NCBI RefSeq assembly: GCF_003967595.1
Contig: NZ_BIFW01000001.1
Span: 186,001-250,000, forward strand
DNA length: 64,000 nt
Direction of reading: 5' to 3'
DNA from: Companilactobacillus musae
Lineage (GTDB): Bacteria; Bacillota; Bacilli; Lactobacillales; Lactobacillaceae
Part shown: piece by piece, positions 1 to 9,081 of the stretch
Layout: every line of letters begins with the position of its first letter
Position numbering within the stretch: the stretch's first letter is position 1
The notes under the pieces: model-generated
What the model saw: only the letters and a program-made list of their open reading frames with translations
The model's database searches: none
What the model was told of the DNA's origin: nothing
Program-made: the position numbers and the translations under genes

Positions 1-152
1 GTAAAGTTGAAGCTCGTTATGTTGTTTCACCATATTTTGTGGGTTATAGATTGTCACAACGTGATGGCGATGATCAAGTTAAAGGCATTGCGGCTGTACT
101 GTTGCAGCGTTTAAAAGAAAATGCGCATTCAAAAGAAATTGAATTAAATTAA
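1..152 (+). CDS. C-terminal fragment of an unidentified protein
   Basis: The reading frame is open from the window edge (frame 3) to TAA at 150-152 and gives about 49 residues that end in SKEIELN. I do not recognise the family. The codon use looks like that of a real gene, and a strong terminator follows 33 bases after the stop, so this is very likely the 3' end of a gene whose body lies to the left. No function is proposed. Confidence 0.6.
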   Translation, partial: KVEARYVVSPYFVGYRLSQRDGDDQVKGIAAVLLQRLKENAHSKEIELN

Positions 153-184
153 AAGATGATCGTAGCAAAATATTTTTATAATTG

Positions 185-230
185 AAAAGATCGATGTGGA
201 ATTTGCAATAATTCTACATCGATCTTTTTT
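185..230 (+). terminator. Rho-independent terminator after the edge gene
   Basis: Inverted repeat AAAGATCGATGT...ACATCGATCTTT followed by a T run. It closes the gene entering from the left edge. The rest of 231-330 shows nothing beyond AT-rich spacer. Confidence 0.8.
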
Positions 231-330
231 AGTGTAAGAAAGTTGTTTTCTATATATCATATCAACTCCCATATATTAACTTGACATAATTATTGTTATG
301 TAACTCTGTAGCCAAAGAACAAAGATATTA

Positions 331-936
331 TCAAATCCAATTGTTCTTCTTAGCAATATTTAATGCCTCAATTCTTGAATGAGTACCGGTTTTACTCAAA
401 ATTGAAGAGATATAATTGCGAACTGTCCCACTAGAAAGAAAGACAGTTTCTGCGATTTCTTGGGTATTTTTACCTAAAGCAAATTCTTGCATGATTTTTA
501 ATTCTTGGGCAGTTAGAGGATTTTTTACGGCGGTTAAGATGCTAGAAACTAAGTTGGCATCATAAATGATTTGACCATCGAGAATTTTATGGATTGTATC
601 CACAAGTTTGTCGGTAGGACTATCTTTAAGTAAATAAGCATTAACCTCACTGGCTACAGCCGATTCAAAATATTTTTTTCGAGCAAAAGTAGTAAGAATG
701 ATAATTTTAATATTTTGATGATTAAGGCGTAATTCTTGAGCAACTTCTAGTCCAGTTAGATTAGGCATTTCAATATCTAAAATAGCAATATCTGGTTTTA
801 AAGTAGTGATTTCTTGGAATGCCATCTGACCATCAGTAGCATTGCCAATAATTTCAAAATCATCTTCTAAATCTAAAATAGCGGAAAGTGCCGAGTTTAG
901 CATTTCTTGATCTTCGGCAATATAAATTGTAGTCAT
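331..936 (-). CDS. NarL/FixJ (DesR-like) response regulator
   Basis: Cytoplasmic transcription regulator of 201 residues, last gene of the minus-strand operon. The receiver domain has the acidic pair E8-D9, phospho-acceptor D54 in AILDIEMP, the switch threonine in ILTTFA and lysine in YLLKDS. The C-terminal LuxR-type HTH starts at LTAQELKIM (about residue 137). I chose ATG 936 because it has an AAGAAGGAC site at the right distance; a longer upstream extension would lack one and would overlap the kinase gene. The kinase stop lies one base before this ATG, so the two are translationally coupled. It resembles the DesK/DesR branch; the target is probably its own operon, an inference from the palindrome upstream of the ABC genes. 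Confidence 0.9.
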   Translation of the reverse strand: MTTIYIAEDQEMLNSALSAILDLEDDFEIIGNATDGQMAFQEITTLKPDIAILDIEMPNLTGLEVAQELRLNHQNIKIIILTTFARKKYFESAVASEVNAYLLKDSPTDKLVDTIHKILDGQIIYDANLVSSILTAVKNPLTAQELKIMQEFALGKNTQEIAETVFLSSGTVRNYISSILSKTGTHSRIEALNIAKKNNWI

Positions 937-937
937 A

Positions 938-2056
938 TTAGTCCTTCTTTGGTATAGAAATTTGAAGACAAACACCGTGGTTTGAAATTATTTTGATTGT
1001 ACCATTAATACTTTTTAGTCGATTAGTTATACCACTTAGGCCGTATGAAACATGATCAGATACAGTTTTTAATCCAATACCATTGTCACGAATTTCTAGA
1101 TAATAGTTTGAGGAATCTTCTTCAAAAGTAAATTTCATTAAATTAGCTTGACTGTATCGAATAACATTAGTGGTTGTTTCTTTAATAATAGCAGCTAAAA
1201 TGTGTTGGATATCTTTAGGCCAATTATCGGAAACACCTTCATTGATGGAAATTTGATGTATTTTGGCCAGCGCTAGGTGCTTTTCCTCTGATACCATGGC
1301 GCTGGCAATAGTCTGAGCATTTAAGTCGGATACTATTTGTCGAACCAAATTAAGATTGTCACGAGACGCTTTAGTAATATCAGCTAATTGTTGTTGAGCT
1401 TTTTGAGGATTCTTGTCGATCAGTTTGGCGGCTAATTCTGACTTTAAGGTGATTAATGAAAATGACTGTCCAAGATTGTCATGCAGGTCTTGAGCGATAC
1501 GGTCACGTTCATTTTGCTTGATAATAGTTTCTAAACGTCGATTGGTCTGTTTAGTTTGATAAGAGCGACGGTAACTGTTGGCTAAGGAACGGGCAGCAAT
1601 TGGTGATCCAATGATAAAAGTAAGTGCAATGATGATTCCAAAGGGACCATAGTTATTTATTACAGGAGTGAGTAAAATAAAAGTGAAAACACAGCCTAGC
1701 GATACAATTAAATACAAGATGAAATAATGCAGGAAATCTTTTAATTTAAATGGTAATGAACCAATCTCCCAGGCTGTATAGATAAGGAAGGTTCCACCGC
1801 TATTGGGAAATTTTGATATAAAGTAGGCGGCGATAATTAATTGTATGCCAATATCTAACCAAAGCCAGCGATTTAGAAAGTAACCGTCGCGGTAAAACTT
1901 TAAAAAAGCTAGTACCAGCAATAAATAAAACCAATTAAAAGGATGCTGAGTAATTAAAATTTGACCTGCTATTAGAAATAATGAAAAAAACCAAAAGTAG
2001 GGCATAAAGCCGAGTCTTTTGGGAAAAAGAATATGTTTATATAAGAATTTATTCAT
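938..2056 (-). CDS. DesK-like sensor histidine kinase
   Basis: Membrane sensor kinase of 372 residues. The first 165 residues form about five hydrophobic segments without a large extracellular domain, which suggests sensing in or at the membrane as in DesK. The HisKA_3 motif is ERDRIAQDLHDNLGQ with phospho-accepting H192. The HATPase domain follows with an N box (KETTTNVIRYSQA) and G1 box (IRDNGIG). Its ATG overlaps the permease stop (ATGA), so it is coupled to the ABC transporter genes. Kinases of this group next to ABC-2 exporters often respond to membrane stress or cell-surface drugs; the signal here is unknown. Confidence 0.9.
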   Translation of the reverse strand: MNKFLYKHILFPKRLGFMPYFWFFSLFLIAGQILITQHPFNWFYLLLVLAFLKFYRDGYFLNRWLWLDIGIQLIIAAYFISKFPNSGGTFLIYTAWEIGSLPFKLKDFLHYFILYLIVSLGCVFTFILLTPVINNYGPFGIIIALTFIIGSPIAARSLANSYRRSYQTKQTNRRLETIIKQNERDRIAQDLHDNLGQSFSLITLKSELAAKLIDKNPQKAQQQLADITKASRDNLNLVRQIVSDLNAQTIASAMVSEEKHLALAKIHQISINEGVSDNWPKDIQHILAAIIKETTTNVIRYSQANLMKFTFEEDSSNYYLEIRDNGIGLKTVSDHVSYGLSGITNRLKSINGTIKIISNHGVCLQISIPKKD

Positions 2057-2814
2057 TCAAAAATACTTCCTTTTCGTTTTTGAATTCTAGATAATACTAA
2101 GAATAACAAAGCAATTATAACTAACCAAGCGGAAATATTAATAATTGCATGCCAGTTGATTGAACCCGTGTGTAAAAAAGTTTGTTCAAGATTTGATAGC
2201 TGATAAGTGGGCATAATTTTACCGATTCTTTGTAACCAATCAGGCATGATGCGAATTGGCCACCAGAGGCCGCTGATTATTGCTAGCGGAAAAACAACTA
2301 GATTGTTAAGTAAATTAACAGTATTGGAACCCTTAGCTAAAGAAATCAAAGCACCTATCAGAATTAAGGGTATTGTTCCTAGTAGGTTGATACAAATGAG
2401 GATTATTAATAAGTGTAATGAAAGATCAATGTGATTAATAAAAATACCGACTGAACAAATTAAGATTGAAGAAATTAAATTTAAAAAGATGAATACTAAA
2501 GCCATTGATGAATAATATTGAAATTTTGAAATAGGTTTAAGACTAATGAATAGTTTAAAATGACTAGTTTGGTCGTCCAAAAGCGTATTGGAAGTTGTTA
2601 TAATGCCACCTAACATACAACTGTAAATCATCATACTAACAAGATAATCTTCATTCCAAACAGCCATGGCATTTGCAGGAATTCCAGTAGTTAATATCTT
2701 GGTGTATAGCAGGTAAAAAGTAATTGGCAAAAGCATGTCAAAGAGGAAAAAGGCTTTGTTTCTTAAAACGATTCTCTCAAAATTTATTTTAGTCTGAAAT
2801 AGATAATTAGTCAT
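2053..2814 (-). CDS. ABC-2 type transporter permease
   Basis: Integral membrane protein of 253 residues with six hydrophobic segments and the ABC-2 family layout (cytoplasmic N-terminus starting NYLFQTKINFERIVLRNKAF, a conserved GALISLAKG/WWP region before the fifth segment). It should pair with the ATPase encoded just upstream, whose last codons overlap this start by 8 bp, to form an exporter. The substrate cannot be read from the sequence; lipids, peptides or antibiotics are all plausible. Confidence 0.85.
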   Translation of the reverse strand: MTNYLFQTKINFERIVLRNKAFFLFDMLLPITFYLLYTKILTTGIPANAMAVWNEDYLVSMMIYSCMLGGIITTSNTLLDDQTSHFKLFISLKPISKFQYYSSMALVFIFLNLISSILICSVGIFINHIDLSLHLLIILICINLLGTIPLILIGALISLAKGSNTVNLLNNLVVFPLAIISGLWWPIRIMPDWLQRIGKIMPTYQLSNLEQTFLHTGSINWHAIINISAWLVIIALLFLVLSRIQKRKGSIFE

Positions 2815-3685
2815 GATTATGCTCCTCTCGATAATTCAATAGCATAGTATCTAAATTAGTTTGTTTGATTTGAAGATTAGTAATTGCTGTTAAGTATGGT
2901 GTAATTGCGATAATCAAATCGTTAGGGTCATTAGTGACAATTTGAAAGTGTTGTCCTAGTTGTTCGATCGAGATAATATTTTGAATGCTTGTGAAAGTTT
3001 TGATATTTAATTCACTATCGAACTCGACTAGACTATTGCCTTGAATATTTCGTAGTGATTGAATCGAACCGTCAAAAGCAATTGAACCATTTTGTAAAAT
3101 AAGGAATCGATCAGCAATATTTTCCAATTCTTCCAAATAATGACTAGTAACAAAAATAGTTTTGCCGTTTTGCCGTAATTTAGAAATTTCTTGCCAGAAG
3201 TCATGGCGAGCATTGCTGTCCATACCGACAGTTGGTTCATCTAGAAAAAGAATCTCTGGATTTCCTGATAATGACAGTGCAAAGGATAGGCGTCTTTTTT
3301 GTCCTCCAGAAAGTTGGTTCATATAATTGTTTTCTAAATCATTCAATCCAGATAAACTTAATAGTTTTTGATAGGATAAGGGATGTTTAAAATAACTACG
3401 TGAAAGATTGATGATTTCTTTAACTTTGATTCGATTGAGGGCAAGATTATCTTGCATCATGACGCCAGTAATCTGTTTCCAATGTTGTGTGTTCAGAAAA
3501 GTGATCTTTCCTGAATCACTAGTGATCAATCCTAAAATGATATTGATTAGAGTGGTTTTGCCAGCGCCATTAGCGCCAACCAAGGCAATTATTGAATGAG
3601 AATAAATTTGTAAGTTAATGTTTTTTAAAACAGTTTTACCGGAAAATTTTTTGTTAATGTTTTGAATTGATAAAATATTACTCAT
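2807..3685 (-). CDS. ABC transporter ATP-binding protein
   Basis: ATPase of 292 residues, first gene of the four-gene minus-strand operon. Walker A is GANGAGKTT (37-45), signature LSGGQKRR, Walker B EILFLDEPT with the H-loop in TSHYLEE. The roughly 90-residue extension after the nucleotide-binding domain is typical of CcmA/DrrA-like subunits of ABC-2 exporters. With the permease, DesK-like kinase and DesR-like regulator it forms a self-contained export-and-sensing unit. Confidence 0.92.
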   Translation of the reverse strand: MSNILSIQNINKKFSGKTVLKNINLQIYSHSIIALVGANGAGKTTLINIILGLITSDSGKITFLNTQHWKQITGVMMQDNLALNRIKVKEIINLSRSYFKHPLSYQKLLSLSGLNDLENNYMNQLSGGQKRRLSFALSLSGNPEILFLDEPTVGMDSNARHDFWQEISKLRQNGKTIFVTSHYLEELENIADRFLILQNGSIAFDGSIQSLRNIQGNSLVEFDSELNIKTFTSIQNIISIEQLGQHFQIVTNDPNDLIIAITPYLTAITNLQIKQTNLDTMLLNYREEHNHD

Positions 3686-3699
3686 TTTTTCGATCCTCG

Positions 3700-3783
3700 T
3701 TTCCTAATTAATGACTTAATTTTAGGTAATTTTAATATACCGTGGTAGTAAGCAATGTCATTAAAAAAGATGACAAATGTCAT
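3700..3783 (-). promoter_or_regulatory. Promoter region of the ABC/two-component operon with a 14-bp palindrome
   Basis: On the minus strand a TATATT -10 precedes the operon, with an ATGACA-like -35 at 16 bp. Just upstream lies the perfect inverted repeat ATGACATTTGTCAT (3770-3783), and a second TGACAT half-site is in the -35 region. DesR-type regulators bind dyads in this position, so autoregulation by the response regulator is likely. The site assignment is inference. Confidence 0.5.
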
Positions 3784-3904
3784 GTCTTTTAGTTAAGTTA
3801 AATGTTTTACGAAAACATTTAACTTAAAAATAACAATAAAAATACATCATACTCGAAAAGTCATACAATAAAGTCAATGAATGAAATGTTAATGAGGTGA
3901 AAAG

Positions 3905-4669
3905 ATGAGTTATAAATTAATAGCAATTGATTTAGATGGCACCTTACTAAATAACAAAGGTAAAATATCACAACCTAATAGGGCAGCAATCAAACAAGCC
4001 ATAGATCAAGGGATACAAATTGTTTTTTGTACTGGAAGACCGTACAAAGAGGCAACTGCCTTTGCCGAAGAATTAAATCTAAACGCTTCTAATCAATATA
4101 TTATTGATTATGGTGGCAGCATGATTCATGACCTTACAGGCAAAGTATTGTATCAACAAACTTTAAAGAACCAGACTTGTACAGACATTGCACAAAATCT
4201 TTATGCCCATAAAATCAGTTTTAAACTAATTGATACTCAAGGGAACCTTTATAATAGTGATCAAGAGTGGACAGAAAAAAGAATGTTGCAATCTGATTTA
4301 GCGGTTCTAAAATTCTTAATGAAGACACATAAGGTTAAATTAGAACGTTGGGCACAATGGTTACATGAACAATATGACCAAGATTATTTCGTAGTTCAAA
4401 CTAGTTCTAAAGAAGTAGAAATTTGCCCACGAAACGTAAATAAGGGTACAGCATTGGAACGTTTGATTAAATTATTAAAGATAAGTCCTCAAGAAGTAAT
4501 TGCTATTGGGGATATGGACAATGATTTGCCAATGCTAAAGATTGCAGGCTTAAGTATAGCAATGGGAAATGCTAATGATAATGTCAAACAAGTTTGTGAT
4601 GTTGAAACTCTCGATAATAATCACGAAGGTGTTGGAATGGCAATTCAAAAATACCTTTTGCAGAAATAA
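3905..4669 (+). CDS. Cof-type HAD superfamily phosphatase
   Basis: Cytoplasmic phosphatase of 254 residues, probably acting on sugar phosphates, FMN or nucleotide-like substrates. HAD motif I is DLDGTLL (nucleophile D9), motif II the T in FCTGR, motif III a lysine near 190, and motif IV GDMDNDLPM. A cap domain of the Cof type occupies about residues 85-180. GAGGTG precedes the ATG. It is monocistronic, between the operon promoter at 3.7 kb and the terminator at 4.73 kb. Substrate specificity in this family is broad and cannot be predicted. Confidence 0.9.
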   Translation: MSYKLIAIDLDGTLLNNKGKISQPNRAAIKQAIDQGIQIVFCTGRPYKEATAFAEELNLNASNQYIIDYGGSMIHDLTGKVLYQQTLKNQTCTDIAQNLYAHKISFKLIDTQGNLYNSDQEWTEKRMLQSDLAVLKFLMKTHKVKLERWAQWLHEQYDQDYFVVQTSSKEVEICPRNVNKGTALERLIKLLKISPQEVIAIGDMDNDLPMLKIAGLSIAMGNANDNVKQVCDVETLDNNHEGVGMAIQKYLLQK

Positions 4670-4733
4670 AACCAATTATTAATATTTTGAGTTTGGTTAG
4701 AATTTTTTTTCAAGTTAAAGATTCGAATATATT

Positions 4734-4780
4734 AAAAAGGAATCCTAAAGACTTTTAGTAGTCGTTGGGATTCCTTTTTT
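4734..4780. terminator. Bidirectional terminator
   Basis: AAAAAGGAATCC...GGATTCCTTTTTT. T runs exist on both strands, so it can stop both the HAD phosphatase (+) and the alcohol dehydrogenase (-) that converge here. Confidence 0.8.
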
Positions 4781-4798
4781 AATAGGTTTAAATTTCAC

Positions 4799-5920
4799 CT
4801 AGACTTCAGGCTTATAGTCTTTATCAATAATCAAGACAGGTTTAATAGTTTCACCGCTTACTGAGTCGGCGTCAGCTTCGTTAATTTGGTCGAAGTCATA
4901 AAACTTTTCAGTTAAATCGAATGGGAAGACACCCATCTTATAGAATTCAATTAGACGTGGAATATCAACTTGAGGAATTGAATCACCCATATTAACACCG
5001 ACAATCTTCTTATCATCAACACAGAGATCATTCCAAGTACTGATTTCAATATTATGTGGTGTTACAGCGATTGTAGCAGTAGTACCACCTTGAGTTAGAG
5101 CAGCAATTGAATCGGTCATAACTTTAGTTACACCTGTTGTATCGACAGCCCAATCAACACCAAGTCCACCAGTGATCTTCTTAATAGCTTCAACGGCATT
5201 TTCTTTCTTACTATTAACAACATCGGTTGCACCCATTTTTTTGGCTAATTCCAAACGTGAGTCAACGATATCAACGGCAATTACTTTGACACAGCCAGAA
5301 ATCTTTCCGGCCATCATAGCGGCAAGTCCAACGGCACCTGTACCAAAGACAGCAATTGTATCCCCTGGTTTTGGTTGAAGTGTATTGAAGACTGTTCCAC
5401 TTCCGGTAACGTATCCGCAACCAAGGGGTCCTAATTTTCTCAAATCAAGATCTTTAGGAACTTTTACAGCATTTCTTTTATCAATTACGGTATGAGTTGT
5501 AAATGATGATTGATTGAACATATCGCTGACATGGTGACCATCTTCGGTAAAGTGATCTGAACCGTCGGGACGTGTTCCTGATAAATTTGAAGCAGCATAT
5601 TTACGACATTGAGTAGGTTTACCTTTTAGACAATTGTCACATTCACCACATGAATAAAATGACATTATGATATGATCGCCAGATTTAAAGTTTGTGACAT
5701 TTTTACCAACTTTTTCAACGATACCAGATCCTTCATGACCAAGGACAACTGGAAAACTAAAAGCAGCATCACCCTTACGTAGTGCCTCATCTGAGTGGCA
5801 AATACCAGATGCAACGACTTTGACTTGAAGACCATCGTCAGTCATATCAGCTAATTCAACGTCATCTTTAATAACAAATGGATCGTTTACCTTATCAACT
5901 ACAGCAGCTTTAATTTTCAT
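4799..5920 (-). CDS. Zinc-dependent NAD alcohol dehydrogenase
   Basis: Medium-chain dehydrogenase of 373 residues that interconverts alcohols and aldehydes. Catalytic zinc ligands are in GICHSDE and GHEG; the structural zinc lobe has four cysteines in CGECDNCLKGKPTQC. The Rossmann motif GTGAVGLAAM is followed by an aspartate (VIAVDI), favouring NAD over NADP. The length and the substitution of the class III loop resemble aryl/geraniol-type enzymes (AdhB/XylB group). The start has a GAGAAGGA site. It is a single gene with a cre-like element upstream, which suggests CcpA control. Confidence 0.9.
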   Translation of the reverse strand: MKIKAAVVDKVNDPFVIKDDVELADMTDDGLQVKVVASGICHSDEALRKGDAAFSFPVVLGHEGSGIVEKVGKNVTNFKSGDHIIMSFYSCGECDNCLKGKPTQCRKYAASNLSGTRPDGSDHFTEDGHHVSDMFNQSSFTTHTVIDKRNAVKVPKDLDLRKLGPLGCGYVTGSGTVFNTLQPKPGDTIAVFGTGAVGLAAMMAGKISGCVKVIAVDIVDSRLELAKKMGATDVVNSKKENAVEAIKKITGGLGVDWAVDTTGVTKVMTDSIAALTQGGTTATIAVTPHNIEISTWNDLCVDDKKIVGVNMGDSIPQVDIPRLIEFYKMGVFPFDLTEKFYDFDQINEADADSVSGETIKPVLIIDKDYKPEV

Positions 5921-5948
5921 AACAAAATCCTTCTCTCAATAATATATT

Positions 5949-5962
5949 TGGAAACGCTTACT
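5949..5962. promoter_or_regulatory. cre-like CcpA site upstream of the alcohol dehydrogenase
   Basis: TGGAAACGCTTACT matches 13 of 14 positions of the cre pattern TGNAANCGNTNNCA. It lies 29 bp before the dehydrogenase start, where CcpA could control the gene by carbon source. The remaining 5963-6154 is AT-rich spacer toward cvfB, with no promoter I can place well. Confidence 0.5.
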
Positions 5963-6154
5963 ACATTGAAAATTATTTCACTATTAATTAATAAATACAA
6001 TCTTGATTTTTAAAAAGAAAATGTTACTAGTTGAAAAAATAATGTAATTTTTCAAAATTAATACTAAAAATGATTTTATGTAACGTTGAAATACGTTAAA
6101 ATAGTAAAGCTTAGATAATTATGACTAAATAAACATAAAAGAGTATGGTGAAAA

Positions 6155-7024
6155 ATGGAAATAACAGAAATGTACGGTCATGTACTTACAGGTACAGTGA
6201 CAGATCTTAATAAAGAAGAAGCGTTTGTTCAAATTGAGGGTTATACGTTTGCCTTAGATTTAAGTGAATTAACAGAAGTCCCTGAGTTAGGGGATGAAGT
6301 CGCTGGTTTTGTTTATGAAAATCAAGAACATAAGAACAAAATGACGACAGTTCTACCATTTGTAACAGAAGGTGTTTGGGATTTTGCTGAAGTTACTGAA
6401 GTTAGAACCGATTTAGGTGTCTTCATTAACGTTGGGTTGGAAGACAAGGATATCGTTGTTTCTTTGGATGATTTACCTTTGGAACATAATGAATGGCCTA
6501 AGAAGGGCGATAACGTGATGGTCAAGTTGGAAATTGATCATAAAGGTCGTCTTTGGGGCAAATTAGCTGATATTGAACTTTACACGCAAATTGCACGTAG
6601 TCCTGAATCCAATCTGAAAGAATTGATGAATAATGACGAAGAAGGAACTGTGATTGCTATTAGAGAATCTGGTGCTTTTGTAATGACTGATAGTTATTAT
6701 ATGGGCTTTATTCATGTCAATGAACAAGGACAACCTTTACACATTGGACAGCACATTAAAGCTCGAGTAATTGGATCAAGTCACCGTCGTTTAAATCTAT
6801 CAATGAAGCCACGTGCTTACGAAGAAATCACTCCTGATGCTCAGATGATTGTAGCAGTATTGGAACATTCTCGTGATAAAAAAATGCCTTACACGGATAA
6901 AAGTGATCCAGATGATATCAAAGAGTACTTTGGTATCAGTAAGGGTAGTTTCAAACGTGCATTAGGTAATTTGATGAAGCAACGTAAAATTGAACAAAAA
7001 GATGGCTACACTTATCTCAAATAG
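6155..7024 (+). CDS. cvfB: CvfB-family S1 RNA-binding protein
   Basis: Protein of 289 residues built of tandem S1-like OB folds and a C-terminal winged helix (DDIKEYFGISKGSFKRALGNLMKQ), the layout of CvfB/YitL. S1 signatures are GVFINVGLEDKDIVV and GAFVMTDSYYMGFIHV. Family members bind RNA and affect virulence or stress gene expression; the exact job is not established. It starts at ATG after a GTGAAAA stretch and lies 12 bp before xerD, so the two are probably co-transcribed. Confidence 0.88.
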   Translation: MEITEMYGHVLTGTVTDLNKEEAFVQIEGYTFALDLSELTEVPELGDEVAGFVYENQEHKNKMTTVLPFVTEGVWDFAEVTEVRTDLGVFINVGLEDKDIVVSLDDLPLEHNEWPKKGDNVMVKLEIDHKGRLWGKLADIELYTQIARSPESNLKELMNNDEEGTVIAIRESGAFVMTDSYYMGFIHVNEQGQPLHIGQHIKARVIGSSHRRLNLSMKPRAYEEITPDAQMIVAVLEHSRDKKMPYTDKSDPDDIKEYFGISKGSFKRALGNLMKQRKIEQKDGYTYLK

Positions 7025-7036
7025 AGGTGACGATTT

Positions 7037-7957
7037 ATGAGTGATAAATTATCGATTAAGAATCAGAAGATGATCGATACGGTTGCTGATTATGCCCGTT
7101 ACTTGAGATTAGATAGAGGTTTGTCCAAAAATACGATAGTTTCATATCAACAGGATCTATTAGAATTCAGCAGTTTTTTAGAACAAAAGAAGTTGGATTT
7201 TTACCCAGAAGATCATTTTGTTGTAACACAGTTTTTTGCTAGTCAAGATAAGCAAAAAAAGTCTAAGACATCACAAATGAGAATGTTCTCATCGTTACGT
7301 AAGTTTTATCAATGGCTGGAATTGGTGGATAAGATTCAATCTAATCCCATGAATGAATTGGATGCACCTAAAAAAGGAACTCATTTACCAGTAGTATTAT
7401 CAATGGAAGAAGTAAATTCATTAATTGAGTCACCTGATGTTTCAACTCCATTAGGGGTACGTGACAGAACTATTTTTGAAGTGATGTATGCAACTGGATT
7501 ACGAGTCAGTGAATTGGTAAATTTGAATATGGACGATTTACACTTGGACCTAGGATTGATTAAGACCTTGGGAAAAGGTGATAAAGAGCGATTATTGCCA
7601 ATCGGTGATACGGCTATTACTTGGCTAAAGAAATATTTTCTTGAAACTAGAAAACAATTAGTTGAAAAATACGGCTCTCAAAAAGAAGTCTTTTTGAACT
7701 TTCGTGGCAAAAAGCTTACTCGTCAGTCCATATGGCGCATGATCAAAAAATATATTGCACAAGTTGGTATAGAAAAGGATGTAACACCACATACTTTGCG
7801 TCATTCTTTTGCTACTAATTTATTAGAAAATGGTGCTGATTTAAGAGTTGTTCAGGAGTTGTTGGGTCATTCTGATATTTCAACTACACAAATATATACG
7901 CATGTTAATAAAACGCATATGAAACAAGTTTATAATGAATCATTTCCAAGAGCTTAG
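7037..7957 (+). CDS. xerD: Site-specific tyrosine recombinase XerD
   Basis: Recombinase of 306 residues that, with XerC, resolves chromosome dimers at dif. The N-terminal SAM-like core-binding domain covers about 12-100. The catalytic set is complete: R in ATGLRVSE, K in GKGDKER, HTLRH, GHSDISTTQ and nucleophile Y in QIYTH. XerD rather than XerC is assigned from the neighbours (ribT-scpA-scpB-rluB follow, as in other Firmicutes) and because a second Xer gene sits after topA at 45.3 kb. Start ATG 7037 has GAGGTG. Confidence 0.93.
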   Translation: MSDKLSIKNQKMIDTVADYARYLRLDRGLSKNTIVSYQQDLLEFSSFLEQKKLDFYPEDHFVVTQFFASQDKQKKSKTSQMRMFSSLRKFYQWLELVDKIQSNPMNELDAPKKGTHLPVVLSMEEVNSLIESPDVSTPLGVRDRTIFEVMYATGLRVSELVNLNMDDLHLDLGLIKTLGKGDKERLLPIGDTAITWLKKYFLETRKQLVEKYGSQKEVFLNFRGKKLTRQSIWRMIKKYIAQVGIEKDVTPHTLRHSFATNLLENGADLRVVQELLGHSDISTTQIYTHVNKTHMKQVYNESFPRA

Positions 7958-7967
7958 GAGGAATTAG

Positions 7968-8354
7968 ATGCTCAATAAATATAGCGATGAGAATAAGAAG
8001 ATTGCAATGGGATTTTTGTCTTACATCAGTGACCTAAAGGATCTTGATAATTTAGAACAAGAGTTGAATCTTTATTCTGAGGACGAAAATAGGCAACTTT
8101 ATCTTTGGAAGAGTAACTTGGAAGATTATTCTGGCATTGTAGCGTTGTCCTTTTCTAAGAAAACTGTTTTTGTTGAGTATATTTCACTAAATCCTTCTTA
8201 TCGTTCACAGAGTAATATTTTTAAAATTTTTGATGATATTCAACAAAAATTTCCTGATCAAGTTATGTTGGGCAATTTTAATTTGGGTGACCAAATCAAA
8301 CAATGGCGTCACAACAAAGAGAAACTTCAAAAAGATATGAAAGAAACGAACTAA
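7968..8354 (+). CDS. ribT: RibT-like GNAT-fold protein
   Basis: Protein of 128 residues. The opening KKIAMGFLSY, the QLYLWK block and the later SLNPSYRSQSN acetyl-CoA-binding-like loop fit RibT, a GNAT-fold protein often found with riboflavin or scpAB genes. No substrate is established. AGGAGG precedes ATG 7968; its TAA overlaps the scpA ATG by one base (TAATG). Its place next to genes that lead to the riboflavin transporter ribU (now 8 kb away because of the inserted element) suits a link to flavin use, but this is inference. Confidence 0.7.
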   Translation: MLNKYSDENKKIAMGFLSYISDLKDLDNLEQELNLYSEDENRQLYLWKSNLEDYSGIVALSFSKKTVFVEYISLNPSYRSQSNIFKIFDDIQQKFPDQVMLGNFNLGDQIKQWRHNKEKLQKDMKETN

Positions 8355-9079
8355 TGGAAAAATTAAATTTAGTTTTAACCGACTTTGAGGGACCAATCGA
8401 TTTGCTACTGCATTTGATCAAGGAATCAAAGGTAGATATTTATGATATTCCCATTGCTCAAATTACACAGCAATATTTGGACTATTTGAATAGTATGAAA
8501 GTTTTGCAGTTAGATATTGCTGGTGATTATTTAGTTATGGCTTCAACTTTGATGTCGATTAAGAGTAAAATGCTTTTACCACAAGCACCTGATGAGATAG
8601 CTGATGAATTAGATGTTGATGATCCTCGTGATCAATTGGTTTCACAATTGTTGACATACCAAACTTATAAACGTGTTGCAGCTTATTTTGAAGAAAAAGA
8701 ACAAGTTCGTAAGCAACAGTTTGATAAAGAAGTTAGCATTCCTAATCAGCAGCTAGATCAATTTTTGGAACCGGGTTCGGTGGTCTTGGATGATTTGGCA
8801 GCAACCTATGCAGAGTTGTTGCGTGAAAAAAAGAATCATCAACCTGAGACCGAAACAATTGAGAATGAAAAATTGTCGATTGAGGATGCAACTGATAATA
8901 TTTTGACGGAACTACATACAATTAAAAGGACAACTTTTAAGGCGTTACTTAGACTGAATAATAATATCGAAGAAATCGTGACTGATTTTATGGCTATTTT
9001 GGAATTAGCTCGTAAACAAATCGTTTCGGTTCAACAAAGTGATTTTCAAAGTGAATTATTTATCGAATTGAGGAATTAA
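8354..9079 (+). CDS. scpA: Segregation and condensation protein A (kleisin)
   Basis: ScpA, 241 residues, the kleisin that bridges SMC heads in chromosome condensation. It opens with MEKLNLVLTDFEGPIDLLLHLI, and the typical FEGPLDLLL-like motif supports the start at 8354 rather than the longer frame from 8303. The conserved C-terminal winged helix ends with AILELARKQIV...FQSELFIEL. It is translationally coupled to ribT and followed two bases later by scpB. Confidence 0.95.
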   Translation: MEKLNLVLTDFEGPIDLLLHLIKESKVDIYDIPIAQITQQYLDYLNSMKVLQLDIAGDYLVMASTLMSIKSKMLLPQAPDEIADELDVDDPRDQLVSQLLTYQTYKRVAAYFEEKEQVRKQQFDKEVSIPNQQLDQFLEPGSVVLDDLAATYAELLREKKNHQPETETIENEKLSIEDATDNILTELHTIKRTTFKALLRLNNNIEEIVTDFMAILELARKQIVSVQQSDFQSELFIELRN

Positions 9080-9081
9080 AT

